DNA of 64,000 nt from Pseudodesulfovibrio alkaliphilus (GCF_009729555.1 NZ_WODC01000002.1:296962-360961), one strand, 5' to 3'. Counted from the stretch's first letter, positions 15,408 to 24,870 are shown. Numbers and translations: made by a program. The notes: a model not told the origin generated them from the letters alone.

Positions 15408-16608
15408 CGCTGTTCTCCCGGAGGGCTTCCTTTGTGGGGTCCAGGGGAGGCCGTTCGGCCGGGGTGATGGCCGAGCGCAGCAGGGCCAACTCGTACTTGG
15501 CCAGCCGGATGTATTGGAGCAGCGGCCGTTTGGCTTTGCACCAGTAGCCGCAGATGCCGCACTCCATGCAGGAGTGGATGTGAAACAGTTCGGCCCGTGC
15601 GAACTGCTTGAATTCCGAGCAACGGCTGATCATACCGGGCATGATCCGGGCCGGGCAGCGGCGCTCGCATTCGCCGCAGCCAAGGCAGGGGGCGTCCACC
15701 GGCACAAAGGCCGCGGACTTGCGCAGGATGTGCAGTCCGGTGGTGTCCTTGGCCACTCCCTGGTCGGTATTCAGGGCCGGAATGCCGCGCATCAGACCGC
15801 CCAGGATTACATGGTCGCCGTCCTCCACGGTTCCTCTGGCCTCGGCCACAAGAAAATCCACAGGGGTGCCAACATGCACCAGATGGTTCTGTCCGGCAAT
15901 GGTCATGACGGTCTGGGTGAGAGGGCGGCCGGTCTCCATGACGCGACCGATGAAGTACAGGTCACTTACGGACAGGATGGCCGCGTTCTCCGGGTGTTGA
16001 CCCGGCAGATGCTCCCGTCCGGTGACAGCTTTGGCAACGAGGGGGGGCAGGCCGTTTGGATAGACGGGCGGCACATGCACGACCGTGCAGTCGGCAAAGG
16101 CATTGGCCCGGTTTCCCCTGGCCGCCATCAGATACAACCTTGCGTATTCGACCACCCGTCGGGCTGTTTCAAGGCCAAGTTCCACGGTCTTGCGATAGTC
16201 CCGCAGCAGGGGGTCGTGAATGGAGATGCCCGGTTCGGGCGGCACCGCGTTGACGATGAGGACGGGTGCGCGGCGCAGGGGACGGACATCAATGCCCATG
16301 GAGCGCAACCAACGCCGCAGGATGTCGCCTCCTTCCATAGGCGCGGTTTGCGGATCGACCCTGCGTTCCTCCATGACTTCAATGAGCATTGCGAAGCGGC
16401 TCACCTCTCGTATGATTCCGGCCAGGGGGGCGTGCATATCTCCCCGGTCGTCCCTGGCCTTGGCGAGCAGTGTGCCCGCGAGAACCTGATCGCCCTCGGC
16501 GAGTACCGGCCTGTGCCCCTCAAGGGGAACGCGGAGGCTGTCCGGCCGCGCTCCCTTGGCCAGGGGGCCGGTATCGCCGGTCAGCAGGCTGAAACTGAAA
16601 TCGGTCAT
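15400..16608 (-). CDS. rnfC: Rnf complex subunit C
   Basis: Soluble subunit of 402 residues that binds NAD(H), FMN and two 4Fe-4S clusters. The cluster motifs are CLGCGECERRCP and CMECGICGYWC, about residues 315-365. An N-terminal barrel-sandwich segment comes first, and a central flavin/NAD domain lies at about residues 110-230. It is shorter than E. coli RsxC because the long alanine-rich tail is absent, as usual outside enterobacteria. It starts 13 bases after the cytochrome gene. Confidence 0.93.
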   Translation of the reverse strand: MTDFSFSLLTGDTGPLAKGARPDSLRVPLEGHRPVLAEGDQVLAGTLLAKARDDRGDMHAPLAGIIREVSRFAMLIEVMEERRVDPQTAPMEGGDILRRWLRSMGIDVRPLRRAPVLIVNAVPPEPGISIHDPLLRDYRKTVELGLETARRVVEYARLYLMAARGNRANAFADCTVVHVPPVYPNGLPPLVAKAVTGREHLPGQHPENAAILSVSDLYFIGRVMETGRPLTQTVMTIAGQNHLVHVGTPVDFLVAEARGTVEDGDHVILGGLMRGIPALNTDQGVAKDTTGLHILRKSAAFVPVDAPCLGCGECERRCPARIMPGMISRCSEFKQFARAELFHIHSCMECGICGYWCKAKRPLLQYIRLAKYELALLRSAITPAERPPLDPTKEALRENSDA

Positions 16609-16621
16609 ATTTTGAACACCT

Positions 16622-17383
16622 TTATCTCATGTGGCATCTGAAGCAGGCGTCATCGCCGTAGGGGCCGCTCGTCTTCTCTTCGTGGCAGCCCATGCACTGA
16701 GCGTGAAACGCTGTGGCCGTGGTGGGAATCAGTTGGTCTGTCTGTTCTGCGTGGCAGTCCGAGCAAGGACGCGGGGAGATTGCCGCCCCCTTTTCATTCC
16801 CCGGCTGCGGCGAGACGACAGGCTTGCGCACATGACAGGCAGAGCAGCCGGAAACGCCTGCGTCGAACAGGTCATCGTGGCAGTTGGCGCAGCGGGCGTG
16901 GGCCGCGTCCTTGCGGGTGGGGATGTCGAGGCGTTGGCCGTGGCAGTTGGCGCAGGTCTGCGGGGTGGGCTCAATGCTCGCATCGTGATGGCAGGCCTGA
17001 CAGTTGTTGGCGGCGTAGTCTTCTGCGTGGCCGTCGTGGTCGAAATTGTCAATGGTCGCCTCTGCGTGGTGGCAGGCGGAACAGTGCTTCGGGTCGATGG
17101 TGTTCAGGTGCCCGACGACGAAGGATTGGTCGAATTTGGGTACGTGGCAGACGGAGCAGGCGGGCGGAGCGGGGTCCTGGCCCGAGGTATGGTGGCAGTC
17201 GACGCAGGCGCGGCCCTGCATCTCGGTGTGGACCTTGTGGTCGAAGATGACCTTGCCGCCCTTGTTCTCAAGGAGGATGCGCACGGGCTGGGCAGCAGAC
17301 CGGGCCGGAATGAGGTAGCCGACCAGGGCCAGGGCGAAGAGAGTCCCCGTCAGCAGGGTTATGGGCAGAAAGCGTCTGTTCAA
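16622..17383 (-). CDS. Rnf-associated decaheme cytochrome c
   Basis: A 253-residue periplasmic cytochrome with ten CXXCH heme-binding motifs (CVDCH, CSVCH, CSACH, CQACH, CANCH twice, CSACH, CSDCH, CMGCH, CFRCH) after an N-terminal signal or anchor (residues 7-27). The class III-like layout with extra histidines (DHKVHTE) fits bis-histidine ligation. Leading the rnf operon, it probably links Rnf to the periplasmic cytochrome c pool, as in other Desulfovibrio. The start is TTG at 17383 with GAGG seven bases upstream. Confidence 0.92.
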   Translation of the reverse strand: MNRRFLPITLLTGTLFALALVGYLIPARSAAQPVRILLENKGGKVIFDHKVHTEMQGRACVDCHHTSGQDPAPPACSVCHVPKFDQSFVVGHLNTIDPKHCSACHHAEATIDNFDHDGHAEDYAANNCQACHHDASIEPTPQTCANCHGQRLDIPTRKDAAHARCANCHDDLFDAGVSGCSACHVRKPVVSPQPGNEKGAAISPRPCSDCHAEQTDQLIPTTATAFHAQCMGCHEEKTSGPYGDDACFRCHMR

Positions 17384-17539
17384 TGAATCAACCTCGGATT
17401 GGTGCGTAGTTTTCTCTTATAGAGGAATTGCTCGGCCCAAGTCCACACCCAATGTCGATTGATCGACTGCTCAAAGCTTCGTCGAGAGTTCTTGCGGGGT
17501 GGCGTAATCGGCTCGATGCCGTCCGAGTCCAGGTCCGAG

Positions 17540-17848
17540 TCATCTGTCGACAATGACCGCGCAAAGAAATGCCAGCACGAAGAAGGCCGCCCCGGCCCAC
17601 CACAGGGCAACGGAGAGCTGGGTGGTTATCAGGACATAGGCTCCCTTGATGGCGAACTCGAGAGGGAGCGACCTTATCAGGGTGAGGAGGTCGAGCCCCA
17701 GGCGGCTGCCGACATCCATGAGGGTGAGCGAAGGCCATTGGGCGGTAAGGCCCCAGGCGGCAGCCTGATATCCAAGGAGCAGGATGCAGCCGGTCCAGGC
17801 GAGAAGGCCAAGGGTCTTGAAGAGGGTATAGGGCGTTGAGCGTTTCAC
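17540..17848 (-). CDS. Small membrane protein of unknown function
   Basis: A 102-residue protein with membrane segments at about residues 10-32 and 68-100 and a short periplasmic or cytoplasmic loop between them. No family recognised. It starts 156 bases upstream of the Rnf cytochrome on the same strand, so it may share a promoter with it, but no functional link is visible. Confidence 0.65.
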   Translation of the reverse strand: MKRSTPYTLFKTLGLLAWTGCILLLGYQAAAWGLTAQWPSLTLMDVGSRLGLDLLTLIRSLPLEFAIKGAYVLITTQLSVALWWAGAAFFVLAFLCAVIVDR

Positions 17849-17922
17849 TGAATTATGGAGTATATATCATTGCCGGACGGTTGACCATAGTGTAGTGGCG
17901 GGGTGAAATGGAGGGGCAGTGC

Positions 17923-18555
17923 ATGCCGCTGGTAGCTGGCGACAAGGTGCTCATGGAGTTTTCCACATTCGGCGACCGATTCTTGTGCGTGATCACGGAA
18001 GTGGGGGAGCATGGCCGTTTGTCCGCCTATGCGCCGGTGCCGCCGGCCGTGGTGGAGCGGATGGCAGTCGACCGGAGTGCGAGGGTCCGTTTCGCTCAAG
18101 AAGGTGTCCTGCGTGGCTTTGAAACCCGTATCCTGAATCGGGATAATCCGCCGGGTGTCATCCTGGAATTGGCCGGGCCAGGCAAGGTGTACCACGCAGA
18201 AGACCGTGCGGAACCTCGGTGCCGTTGTCGCTTTCCGGCAGTGGTGGCCGACGGGGCTGGGCGTGTTCTGGTACGCGGAGTTGTTGAGGACATGAGTGCC
18301 AGTTGCACCCGCGTCCGCCTGATGGGCGAGGGCGGGGTGGCCTCTGTGGGCGGGGTGGGTGCTGAGGTTCGGTTGACCTTTCATCCCTTTGACCCCGATG
18401 AAGGACTAATGGTGGCCTGCACAGTCAAGAAGTCCTTCCTCAAAAATTCGGTGGCTTATCTTGTTCTCGAATACCGCTCCGGCGAAACGGTCGCTCGTCA
18501 GCGTATAGCCAGATTTGTGGAGGCGCAATTGAACTGCGGCGAGCCGCGGCTGTGA
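17923..18555 (+). CDS. PilZ-like protein with an N-terminal YcgR-type domain
   Basis: A 210-residue protein. Residues 1-90 resemble the flagellar-brake domain of YcgR (GDKVLMEF, RFLCVITEV). The C-terminal part has an arginine-rich EPRCRCR motif near residue 98 and a DMSASC segment near residue 125, in the places where PilZ has RxxxR and DxSxxG for cyclic-di-GMP. The last glycine is replaced by cysteine, so binding is uncertain. I chose the ATG at 17923, which has a GGAGGGG site upstream, over the ATG at 17908. Confidence 0.65.
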   Translation: MPLVAGDKVLMEFSTFGDRFLCVITEVGEHGRLSAYAPVPPAVVERMAVDRSARVRFAQEGVLRGFETRILNRDNPPGVILELAGPGKVYHAEDRAEPRCRCRFPAVVADGAGRVLVRGVVEDMSASCTRVRLMGEGGVASVGGVGAEVRLTFHPFDPDEGLMVACTVKKSFLKNSVAYLVLEYRSGETVARQRIARFVEAQLNCGEPRL

Positions 18556-18627
18556 GCGGAGCGGCTCGGGGCAGGTGCGCGGGACGGCGACCGGGATGAT
18601 TCCCGTCAACCTTCCGGCGCGGCAACC

Positions 18628-19539
18628 TCAGCCTTCGTTCTTGAGCTTGCGAGCGTGGTTGGCCGCCTCGATGCCCGCCACGCAGCCTTCGCCCACGGCC
18701 TTGGCCATCTGAAGAGGCGGGCCGCAGATATCGCCTGCTGCGAAAATTCCATGAATATTGGTGTGTTGTTTCTTGTCCGTTTCAATGTATTTCATGGATT
18801 CGTCGAGGGCCACTCCGAGGGTGGCCGTCAGCTCCAGGACGCCTTTGGCGCCCAGCTCGATGAATACCCCGGAGACTTCCCTGACGGTGTCGTCGTCAAG
18901 GACCACGGACTCCACGCCCGTCTTGCCCCTGATCTCCTTGATTTTCACACCCTGGTGGACGGTCACGCCTGTTTCGACCAGCTGTTTGCGCAGACCGTCT
19001 GCCACATCCAGGGTGTCGCAGTAGAGGTGGACTTCGCTGGCAAAGCGTGTCAGGGCCACGGCTCCGCCCGCGGCAGCGCTGCGATTACCGGCTACGGCCA
19101 CTATCTGGTCGCGGAAAAAACCAGCGTCGCAGTCCACGCAGTAGCTTACTCCCTTGCCCAGCAGTTCCTTTTCTCCAGGCACCCCCAGCTTGTTGCGGCT
19201 GGAGCCGGTGGCCAGAACCACTGATTTGGCCAGGATGGTCTCGCCCGATTCAAGGTGGACGGAAAACAGCGTGCCCTCGGGTTCAATGGCCAGCACATCC
19301 TCATCGCGGAAGATCCCGCCAAAGGATTCCACCTGTTCCCGGCCGGTGTTCAGCACGTCTTCGCCCGAAACCGCGAGCTGGCAGCAGAAATTTTCAATAT
19401 GCGCCCAATACAGGCTGCTATTGTCCATGCGGCCGAGCATCAGGGTGCTGGCGTTTTTACGGGAGGCGTGGATCCCTGCCTGCAAGCCGGCCGGGCCAGA
19501 GCCCAGGATGACCACGTCGTAAGTTTTTCTATCTGTCAT
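18628..19539 (-). CDS. Atypical thioredoxin reductase with altered NADPH site
   Basis: A 303-residue flavoprotein of the low-molecular-weight thioredoxin reductase fold. It has an FAD site GSGPAGLQA near residue 13, the redox pair CVDC near residue 135, and the C-terminal FAD motif GIFAAGDICG. The NADPH-binding parts are changed: the usual GGGxSA reads AGNRSAA, and the HRRxxxR that grips the 2'-phosphate is replaced by YCDTLD. Such changes are known in reductases using NADH or ferredoxin, so the electron donor here may not be NADPH. Confidence 0.85.
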   Translation of the reverse strand: MTDRKTYDVVILGSGPAGLQAGIHASRKNASTLMLGRMDNSSLYWAHIENFCCQLAVSGEDVLNTGREQVESFGGIFRDEDVLAIEPEGTLFSVHLESGETILAKSVVLATGSSRNKLGVPGEKELLGKGVSYCVDCDAGFFRDQIVAVAGNRSAAAGGAVALTRFASEVHLYCDTLDVADGLRKQLVETGVTVHQGVKIKEIRGKTGVESVVLDDDTVREVSGVFIELGAKGVLELTATLGVALDESMKYIETDKKQHTNIHGIFAAGDICGPPLQMAKAVGEGCVAGIEAANHARKLKNEG

Positions 19540-19668
19540 GAGAGCCTCCGTGGCGGTCGTAAAGGTGACTGGCTCTGATGATAATCATTCCTTGCTGGAT
19601 GTACAGTCCGACGATGAGAAAAACGACCATTGCAATGTGACGGCAGGTTGCTCACCGATGCGCCGGGC

Positions 19669-20436
19669 TCAGGCGCAGGAGCTGATTCTGGAGAGGGCGG
19701 CATCGCCCAGCCGTCGGATTCGTGCATCGTTCGGGAGCTGGGCCAGGAGCCGGGCGGGGTAGTTGCGCTCCAGTGCCATGTCCAGAGAGGAGCGATAACG
19801 CAGACCGTCCAGCCAGCCCATCAGGAGCAGCTTGAAATCGTTGGCGTATCGCATGTGGCGGTAGTCGCCGGTTCGGCCATTAATGATGGCGTCGTATATC
19901 TCCTCGGAGTAGAGATCCGGGGCGTCGTCAAGGCGGTGGATGACCGCTTGGCTGGGCTCGCCGTTACCCTCGAAGTGGTCGAGAAGAATGCGGATGATGT
20001 CGAGCTTGTCTGCATCACGCACCACAGTGACCGGAAGCTCAAGCCTGGCAGGAAGGGCGGGGTTAAGGCTCTTGGCGTTGTGCTGGGCCACGGCAAAGCG
20101 GACTATGCGCCAGTCATGCCCGGAGAGGCCGGGCGGCATCTCCATCCCTCGCAGGGCCAGTACGCCCAGGCGGGCATGGTTGGCGGAATCGCGGTCATTG
20201 AAGGTCCGATACCGGGCGTACTGGGGAAAGCGCCCCATGTCGTGGTACAGGGCGGCCAGACGGGCCAGATCAGCCATGCGTCCCTTCACGCCTTCGGCAT
20301 CAAGGATATGTCCGGCGTTGTCAAAGACGCGCAGGGAGTGCTCAAGCTTGAGAAGGATGAGGGCGTCATCCGGCCCGCCCGTCAGGTGGGATTCGGCGAA
20401 GCTGCGTAGGACCGCCACATGAGGCCCGAACAGCAT
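19669..20436 (-). CDS. HD-domain protein
   Basis: A 255-residue protein with a metal-dependent phosphohydrolase HD motif. The HD pair is in LYHDMGRF near residue 88, and a further DADKLD motif follows near residue 145, as expected for the family. No second domain or membrane segment is visible, and the substrate cannot be deduced. It ends 129 bases before the thioredoxin-reductase-like start and begins two bases after the SHOCT gene, so it is in an operon with that gene. Confidence 0.8.
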   Translation of the reverse strand: MLFGPHVAVLRSFAESHLTGGPDDALILLKLEHSLRVFDNAGHILDAEGVKGRMADLARLAALYHDMGRFPQYARYRTFNDRDSANHARLGVLALRGMEMPPGLSGHDWRIVRFAVAQHNAKSLNPALPARLELPVTVVRDADKLDIIRILLDHFEGNGEPSQAVIHRLDDAPDLYSEEIYDAIINGRTGDYRHMRYANDFKLLLMGWLDGLRYRSSLDMALERNYPARLLAQLPNDARIRRLGDAALSRISSCA

Positions 20437-20438
20437 GG

Positions 20439-20768
20439 TCAGTCTTTGAGCCCTTTCATAAGGATCTTGTATTCGAATTCGGTGATCTCGCCACGGGCAA
20501 GGCGTTCTTCCAGAGCGGCGCGTTCGGCGGCGGTCTGCTCCCTGGCCTCGCGGTCCATCTCGTGGTCCCTGAAGCGGCCCTTGGGGCCGAAGAGGACGCG
20601 AAGAAAGATGATGATGACCGCGAAAATAAGGACGATGAAGCCCATACGCGCGATGGCGGGCAGGATATGCTCACCGTAGCCCGCATTGAATGGCCATGCC
20701 AGCCACATGGGGTGGTCGAGGAAGTCGAAAAAGCCCGACTGGGAGATCAAAAAATCTGGGATGCGCAT
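20439..20768 (-). CDS. Small membrane protein with a C-terminal SHOCT motif
   Basis: A 109-residue protein with a membrane segment at about residues 36-57 (MGFIVLIFAVIIIFLRVLF) and a charged C-terminus ending in LEERLARGEITEFEYKILMK, the short SHOCT helix pair found at the ends of many bacterial proteins. I chose the ATG at 20768; an earlier in-frame start would add 43 proline-rich residues that do not look coding. Confidence 0.7.
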   Translation of the reverse strand: MRIPDFLISQSGFFDFLDHPMWLAWPFNAGYGEHILPAIARMGFIVLIFAVIIIFLRVLFGPKGRFRDHEMDREAREQTAAERAALEERLARGEITEFEYKILMKGLKD

Positions 20769-20986
20769 GAAGAGGGCTCCGGGGTTGGCGTCTGTCTGCG
20801 GGGGGCATGGATTACGCCATTGGCCGCCGCAGGGCTTTTTAGTACTTGGCAAACGGTTTCGTGGCAAGGGATTTGGGCCGTGGTCCGGCATTTTCACTCG
20901 TTGCTTGTGCTTGCCCAGGTTAGTGTCTATAAGAACATTCTGCGTTCCCGGACCAATGCTTGAGGTCGGACGCAGCCGGAGGGATG

Positions 20987-21385
20987 ATGCGAGTTTTGAT
21001 TGTCGAGGACGAGTTCACCAGCCGCAAGCTCCTGTGGGCCCTGCTGGCCGATTTCGGCGAGTGCGACACGGCCCGGGACGGGCTTGAGTGTGTGGACATG
21101 TTTCGTCGTGCTCTTGATCGCGGCGAGCCTTACGATCTCGTCTGCATGGATATCATGATGCCCAACATGGACGGGCATCAGGCCCTCAAGGAAATCCGTT
21201 CCATTGAGCAACGGAAGGGAATCCTGCCCCCCGGAGAAACCAAGGTGATCATGGTGACGGCCCTCAACGATCCCAAAACAGTGGTCAGGGCGTACTACAA
21301 GGGCGGCGCTGCGGCATACCTGCCAAAGCCCATCGAGGTGGAATCTCTCCACGCAATCCTGCGCGACCTGGGACTCATCGAGTAG
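20987..21385 (+). CDS. Single-domain CheY-like response regulator
   Basis: A 132-residue receiver domain without an output domain. Phospho-acceptor D55 is in CMDIMMPNMDG, the acidic pocket is E7-D8, and the switch threonine and lysine are in MVTALND and LPKPIEV. A cognate kinase is not in the window. I chose the second of two adjacent ATGs because GGAGG lies only one base from the first. It is read toward the TIM44-like gene, 30 bases downstream. Confidence 0.88.
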   Translation: MRVLIVEDEFTSRKLLWALLADFGECDTARDGLECVDMFRRALDRGEPYDLVCMDIMMPNMDGHQALKEIRSIEQRKGILPPGETKVIMVTALNDPKTVVRAYYKGGAAAYLPKPIEVESLHAILRDLGLIE

Positions 21386-21415
21386 ACGGGTGCGCGGTCA
21401 GCATCGACTTATCAA

Positions 21416-22180
21416 ATGACAGCAATAAATCAAAACCAATCATTGCCTGGTTCCGGCGCTCTCAGGGTCGGAGGGGCCTGCCTTTCCGTTCTGGCGCTAC
21501 TGTTGTGGGCATCCCCGGCTCTGGCCGCTGAGCCGCCCCAAGGCGGCGGCGCAAGCGTCCTCAACATTCTTTTTCTTGGGCTGATTGCCTATTTTCTCGT
21601 TCGCGCCTTTCGGCGAAAGGGCGGAGGCGGCTCCGGGCCTGATCGTGGCTCCGGCTATGATGATCCAGCCTCACGCGACGACTCTCAGAGACCTTCGGGC
21701 AGGCCCATGGATCGGCATGAAGCTGCGCGGCAGATGTGGAGCATGCTCGGTTCGGGCGATGCTGCCCAGCCCGGCCCCGCCGCGGGCGGCGACAGCCAGG
21801 TGGCGGTTGGATTCGATCCCGCTGAATTCCTGGAGGGAGCCAAGCTGTTTTTCTCCCGGTTCCAACAGGTCTCAAGCAGTCGTGAACTTGATGAACTGCG
21901 CGGGTTTCTCTCCGACGATGTGTATGAGCAGGCTTTGGCCGCGCTCCCTGCTGACGCGGCTCTGGCCCGCACCGAGGTCATGTTGGTGGACGCCCGGCTG
22001 GTGGAGCGTAGGAGTGAAGGAGGGAGAACCTGGGTCACCGTTTTTTATGACGCCCAGTTGCGCAAGGGAATCTCGGGAGAGCAACCCTATACGGTGCGCA
22101 CCGCTTGGGAGTTCTCTCGGGTCGAAGACGCGGGGAACGGCCTTTGGACACTTGAAAAAATTAATAAAATAGAACATTAA
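21416..22180 (+). CDS. TIM44-like membrane protein
   Basis: A 254-residue protein with a signal sequence ending SPALA-A at residue 37, a membrane helix at about residues 47-63, a glycine- and serine-rich linker, and a C-terminal TIM44-like domain at about residues 130-254 (EFLEGAKLFFSRFQ, DDVYEQA, WEFSRVEDAGNGLWTL). Bacterial members share the fold of mitochondrial Tim44 and ribosomal-type membrane tethering proteins, but have no settled function. Confidence 0.8.
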   Translation: MTAINQNQSLPGSGALRVGGACLSVLALLLWASPALAAEPPQGGGASVLNILFLGLIAYFLVRAFRRKGGGGSGPDRGSGYDDPASRDDSQRPSGRPMDRHEAARQMWSMLGSGDAAQPGPAAGGDSQVAVGFDPAEFLEGAKLFFSRFQQVSSSRELDELRGFLSDDVYEQALAALPADAALARTEVMLVDARLVERRSEGGRTWVTVFYDAQLRKGISGEQPYTVRTAWEFSRVEDAGNGLWTLEKINKIEH

Positions 22181-22219
22181 GAAAATTTTGGCCGTTTGGT
22201 CGGCAAGGATGACGTTGGC

Positions 22220-22939
22220 ATGACGGAATATGATCTCGATCAGCCCATGGACCGGCTCATCGAACTGGCGGTGCGCAAATTCGGGCAGGTGGAGTTTCGC
22301 AAGGTGACCCTGGGCGACATTGCCCTGGAAGTGTTGCAGGTCAAGGACATGCAGCGGTACATTGAAACCCTTGCCAACAAGGCCAGGGGGGGCAAGGGGG
22401 TATCCCTGCCATTGTGGGCCAAGGTCTGGCCGTCGAGTCTGGTGCTTGGCTACATGCTTTCGCGGTATCCGTTCACCCAAGGCTGTCGGATTCTGGAGAT
22501 TGGCGCGGGAAGTGCGGTAAACAGCCTGGCCCTGGCCAGTCGAGGTTTGTCGGTGACCATCAGCGACAATGATCCCGATGCGCTGCTTTTCAGCCGCATC
22601 AATGTTCTCAAGAACAAGCTTGAAAAGCATGCCACCACTTCCCGGTTGGATTTCACCGTTCCTGACCACGGCGAGCGGTATGACTGTATCGTGTGCTGCG
22701 AGGTGCTTTACGACGAGGCTGTCTTCGAGCCCCTGCTTGCCTTTCTTGATGGTCATCTGGACTTTGGCGGTCAGGCCGAGATTTTTCTGGCCATGGACGA
22801 AAAGCGGCAAGCGCGGAAGTTCTTTACCAGTGCTGCCGAGGTCTACGCCATGGCCCGCACTGACTCCAAGTACACGGAGAAGGACACCGGCACGGAACGG
22901 ACCGTCAATCTATACAGACTCAAGAGGAAAACGTCGTGA
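22220..22939 (+). CDS. Class I SAM-dependent methyltransferase, lysine-methyltransferase-like
   Basis: A 239-residue protein with SAM motif I ILEIGAGSAVNSLALA (about residues 87-102), an acidic motif II in TISDNDP and a CCEVLYDE motif, in the order of the Methyltransf_16/nicotinamide N-methyltransferase-like group that modifies protein lysines in eukaryotes. The target is unknown. I chose the ATG at 22220 with AAGGA upstream rather than a TTG eight codons earlier. Its last codons overlap the start of the YcaO gene by four bases, so the two are coupled. Confidence 0.82.
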   Translation: MTEYDLDQPMDRLIELAVRKFGQVEFRKVTLGDIALEVLQVKDMQRYIETLANKARGGKGVSLPLWAKVWPSSLVLGYMLSRYPFTQGCRILEIGAGSAVNSLALASRGLSVTISDNDPDALLFSRINVLKNKLEKHATTSRLDFTVPDHGERYDCIVCCEVLYDEAVFEPLLAFLDGHLDFGGQAEIFLAMDEKRQARKFFTSAAEVYAMARTDSKYTEKDTGTERTVNLYRLKRKTS

Positions 22940-24663
22940 TGCGGCTTGAGGATTGCCCCAAGGCATATACCTCGGACCAGGACAAGGCATGTTCTCCTGA
23001 GGAAACTGTCAGGCGCGTGACCGCACGTCTGGCCGAGGCCTGTCAGGGGGTGCTTGACCGGACCGAACGGGTGGATACCGGAAGGCTCGGCATTCCGGTT
23101 TTTGTGGGCGTGTGTGGCCCGGAGGCCAGACGCCTGATGCCCACCCGCAAGCAGATGGGCAAAGGTGCCTCGGCCGAGCAGGCAGAGGCTTCGGCCCTCA
23201 TGGAATTGGTGGAGCGGTATTCCTATTTTCATTTCTGGGCCGACGAGTCCAATTTCACTCGCCTGACATGGACCGAGGCCGAGGAAAAATGGCCCGGTCA
23301 GGTCATGGACATCTCCCTGGTGGCCGCTTCGGTGAACGAGAGCATCTCCGAGGTCGATGCGCGGCGGCTCATGGATCTCAACCGCTGGCGGTTTCACGCC
23401 GCCCTTGACGTGGCCAGTGGAGAGTTTCGCTATGTTCCTCTTGATTGGTTCAAGAAGCTTAACGAGTTCAATGGCTCTTCCGCCGGAAACACCTATGAGG
23501 AGTCCATTTTCCAGGGAGTGTGCGAGTTGGTGGAGCGGCATGTCTGCGCCCTGATTGATCGTCGTCGGCCCGTCCTGCCGACCATCGACCCGAAATCCTC
23601 GGACGATCCGGTACTGACTCGGCTTGTGGAGTGTTTCGAACACAACGGGGTCACTTTGATTCTCAAGGATTTCAGCATGGATTATCCGGTTCCCACGGTG
23701 GGGGCCGTGGCCTGGGACGCCAGGACGTTTCCCGCCCTGAGCGAAATCGTCTTCACGGCGGGCACGGCGGCCTCGCCGGTCAAGGCCGCCATACGGGCCA
23801 TCACCGAGGTGGCCCAGCTGGCCGGAGATTTCGAGACCAGCCGCGTCTACGAGGCTTCCGGGCTGCCAAAGTTCACCCGGATTGACCAGACGCAGTGGCT
23901 TGCCCAAGGGCCGAGGGTCGGGTTCGATGCGCTTCCCGATGTCGAGGACGATAATATCCTCACCGAGCTCATGGTCCTGGCCAGGGGGCTGATGGAACGG
24001 AAGACTCCGCTTTACAGCGTCAGCACCATGCATCAAGCCATCCAGGTGACCACCAACTACAATTTTGTTCCGGGTTTTGATTTTCGGGAGCGTACGCCCA
24101 ATGGCAGCATTGGCCTTTTCGTAGGCCGCATCCTGGCCGAGGAGGCGGATTTCGACGATGCCTTTGAGGGACTTGAGGTGATGGAACGTATCTATCCCGA
24201 GGCCTATTTCATCCCGTTCTTCAAGGCGCTCCTGGCCCTGCGCATGGACGATCCCGGTTTTGCCGCCGAGCAGTTCGCCTTGGCGGGCCCGCTTCAGCCT
24301 GCCAATGAGGAGCGTGCTTTGTGCGCTTTCTATGAGGCCTATGCGCTGTCGCGTCAGGAGCGTTGGGATGAGGCCCTTGTTTCGCTGGACCGGGCACTGG
24401 CCATGGACGATGAATGCCGGGAGTACTTCAATCTGCGTGGCGTGGCCCATTTCAAGGGAGGACGCTACGAAGTAGCTGCCAAGGACTTCGAGGCGGCCCT
24501 GGCCATAGACAGCGGATCCCCCCACGATCTGGCCAATCTCGGCTTGTGTCATAAATTCATGGGTAACGCAGAGGAAGCGCTTGACTATCTCGGAGCTGCG
24601 CTTAAGATGGACCCCGGACTGGAATATGCACGTTGTCATTACGAGGAACTTCGCCAGCCCTGA
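22936..24663 (+). CDS. YcaO-domain protein with C-terminal TPR repeats
   Basis: YcaO enzymes use ATP to activate a backbone amide for cyclodehydration or thioamidation, or act beside RimO in sulfur insertion. The 575-residue protein has the YcaO signatures KGASAEQAEASALMELVER (about residues 75-95) and GSSAGNTYEESIFQGVCELVER (near 185-205), and about three TPR-like repeats at residues 395-565. No partner TfuA, leader peptide or RimO is next to it. It is translationally coupled to the methyltransferase and lies 207 bases upstream of dsrC. A link to sulfur chemistry is inferred only from this neighbourhood. Confidence 0.85.
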   Translation: MMRLEDCPKAYTSDQDKACSPEETVRRVTARLAEACQGVLDRTERVDTGRLGIPVFVGVCGPEARRLMPTRKQMGKGASAEQAEASALMELVERYSYFHFWADESNFTRLTWTEAEEKWPGQVMDISLVAASVNESISEVDARRLMDLNRWRFHAALDVASGEFRYVPLDWFKKLNEFNGSSAGNTYEESIFQGVCELVERHVCALIDRRRPVLPTIDPKSSDDPVLTRLVECFEHNGVTLILKDFSMDYPVPTVGAVAWDARTFPALSEIVFTAGTAASPVKAAIRAITEVAQLAGDFETSRVYEASGLPKFTRIDQTQWLAQGPRVGFDALPDVEDDNILTELMVLARGLMERKTPLYSVSTMHQAIQVTTNYNFVPGFDFRERTPNGSIGLFVGRILAEEADFDDAFEGLEVMERIYPEAYFIPFFKALLALRMDDPGFAAEQFALAGPLQPANEERALCAFYEAYALSRQERWDEALVSLDRALAMDDECREYFNLRGVAHFKGGRYEVAAKDFEAALAIDSGSPHDLANLGLCHKFMGNAEEALDYLGAALKMDPGLEYARCHYEELRQP

Positions 24664-24719
24664 CGGAGGAGGCGGTTCCAAGGGAGCCGAAAAGCCCCTG
24701 AGGGAAATTCTTCGAGAGC

Positions 24720-24749
24720 TTGACAAGCAGTGGTTTCTGGACGTAATGT
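24720..24749 (+). promoter_or_regulatory. Candidate promoter of dsrC
   Basis: TTGACA (24720-24725), an 18-base spacer and TAATGT (24744-24749), some 120 bases before the dsrC start. The -35 is perfect and the -10 is fair. Confidence 0.45.
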
Positions 24750-24870
24750 CCCGTCACGGTTTTGTGAGGATTGCCAAGGTATCAAGCAGCGGATCGCTGT
24801 TTAATCGGATAAGGTTGCCCGGGGAAGTCCCAGGGCTACAGCATGACAAACATCCCACTAGGAGGATACA

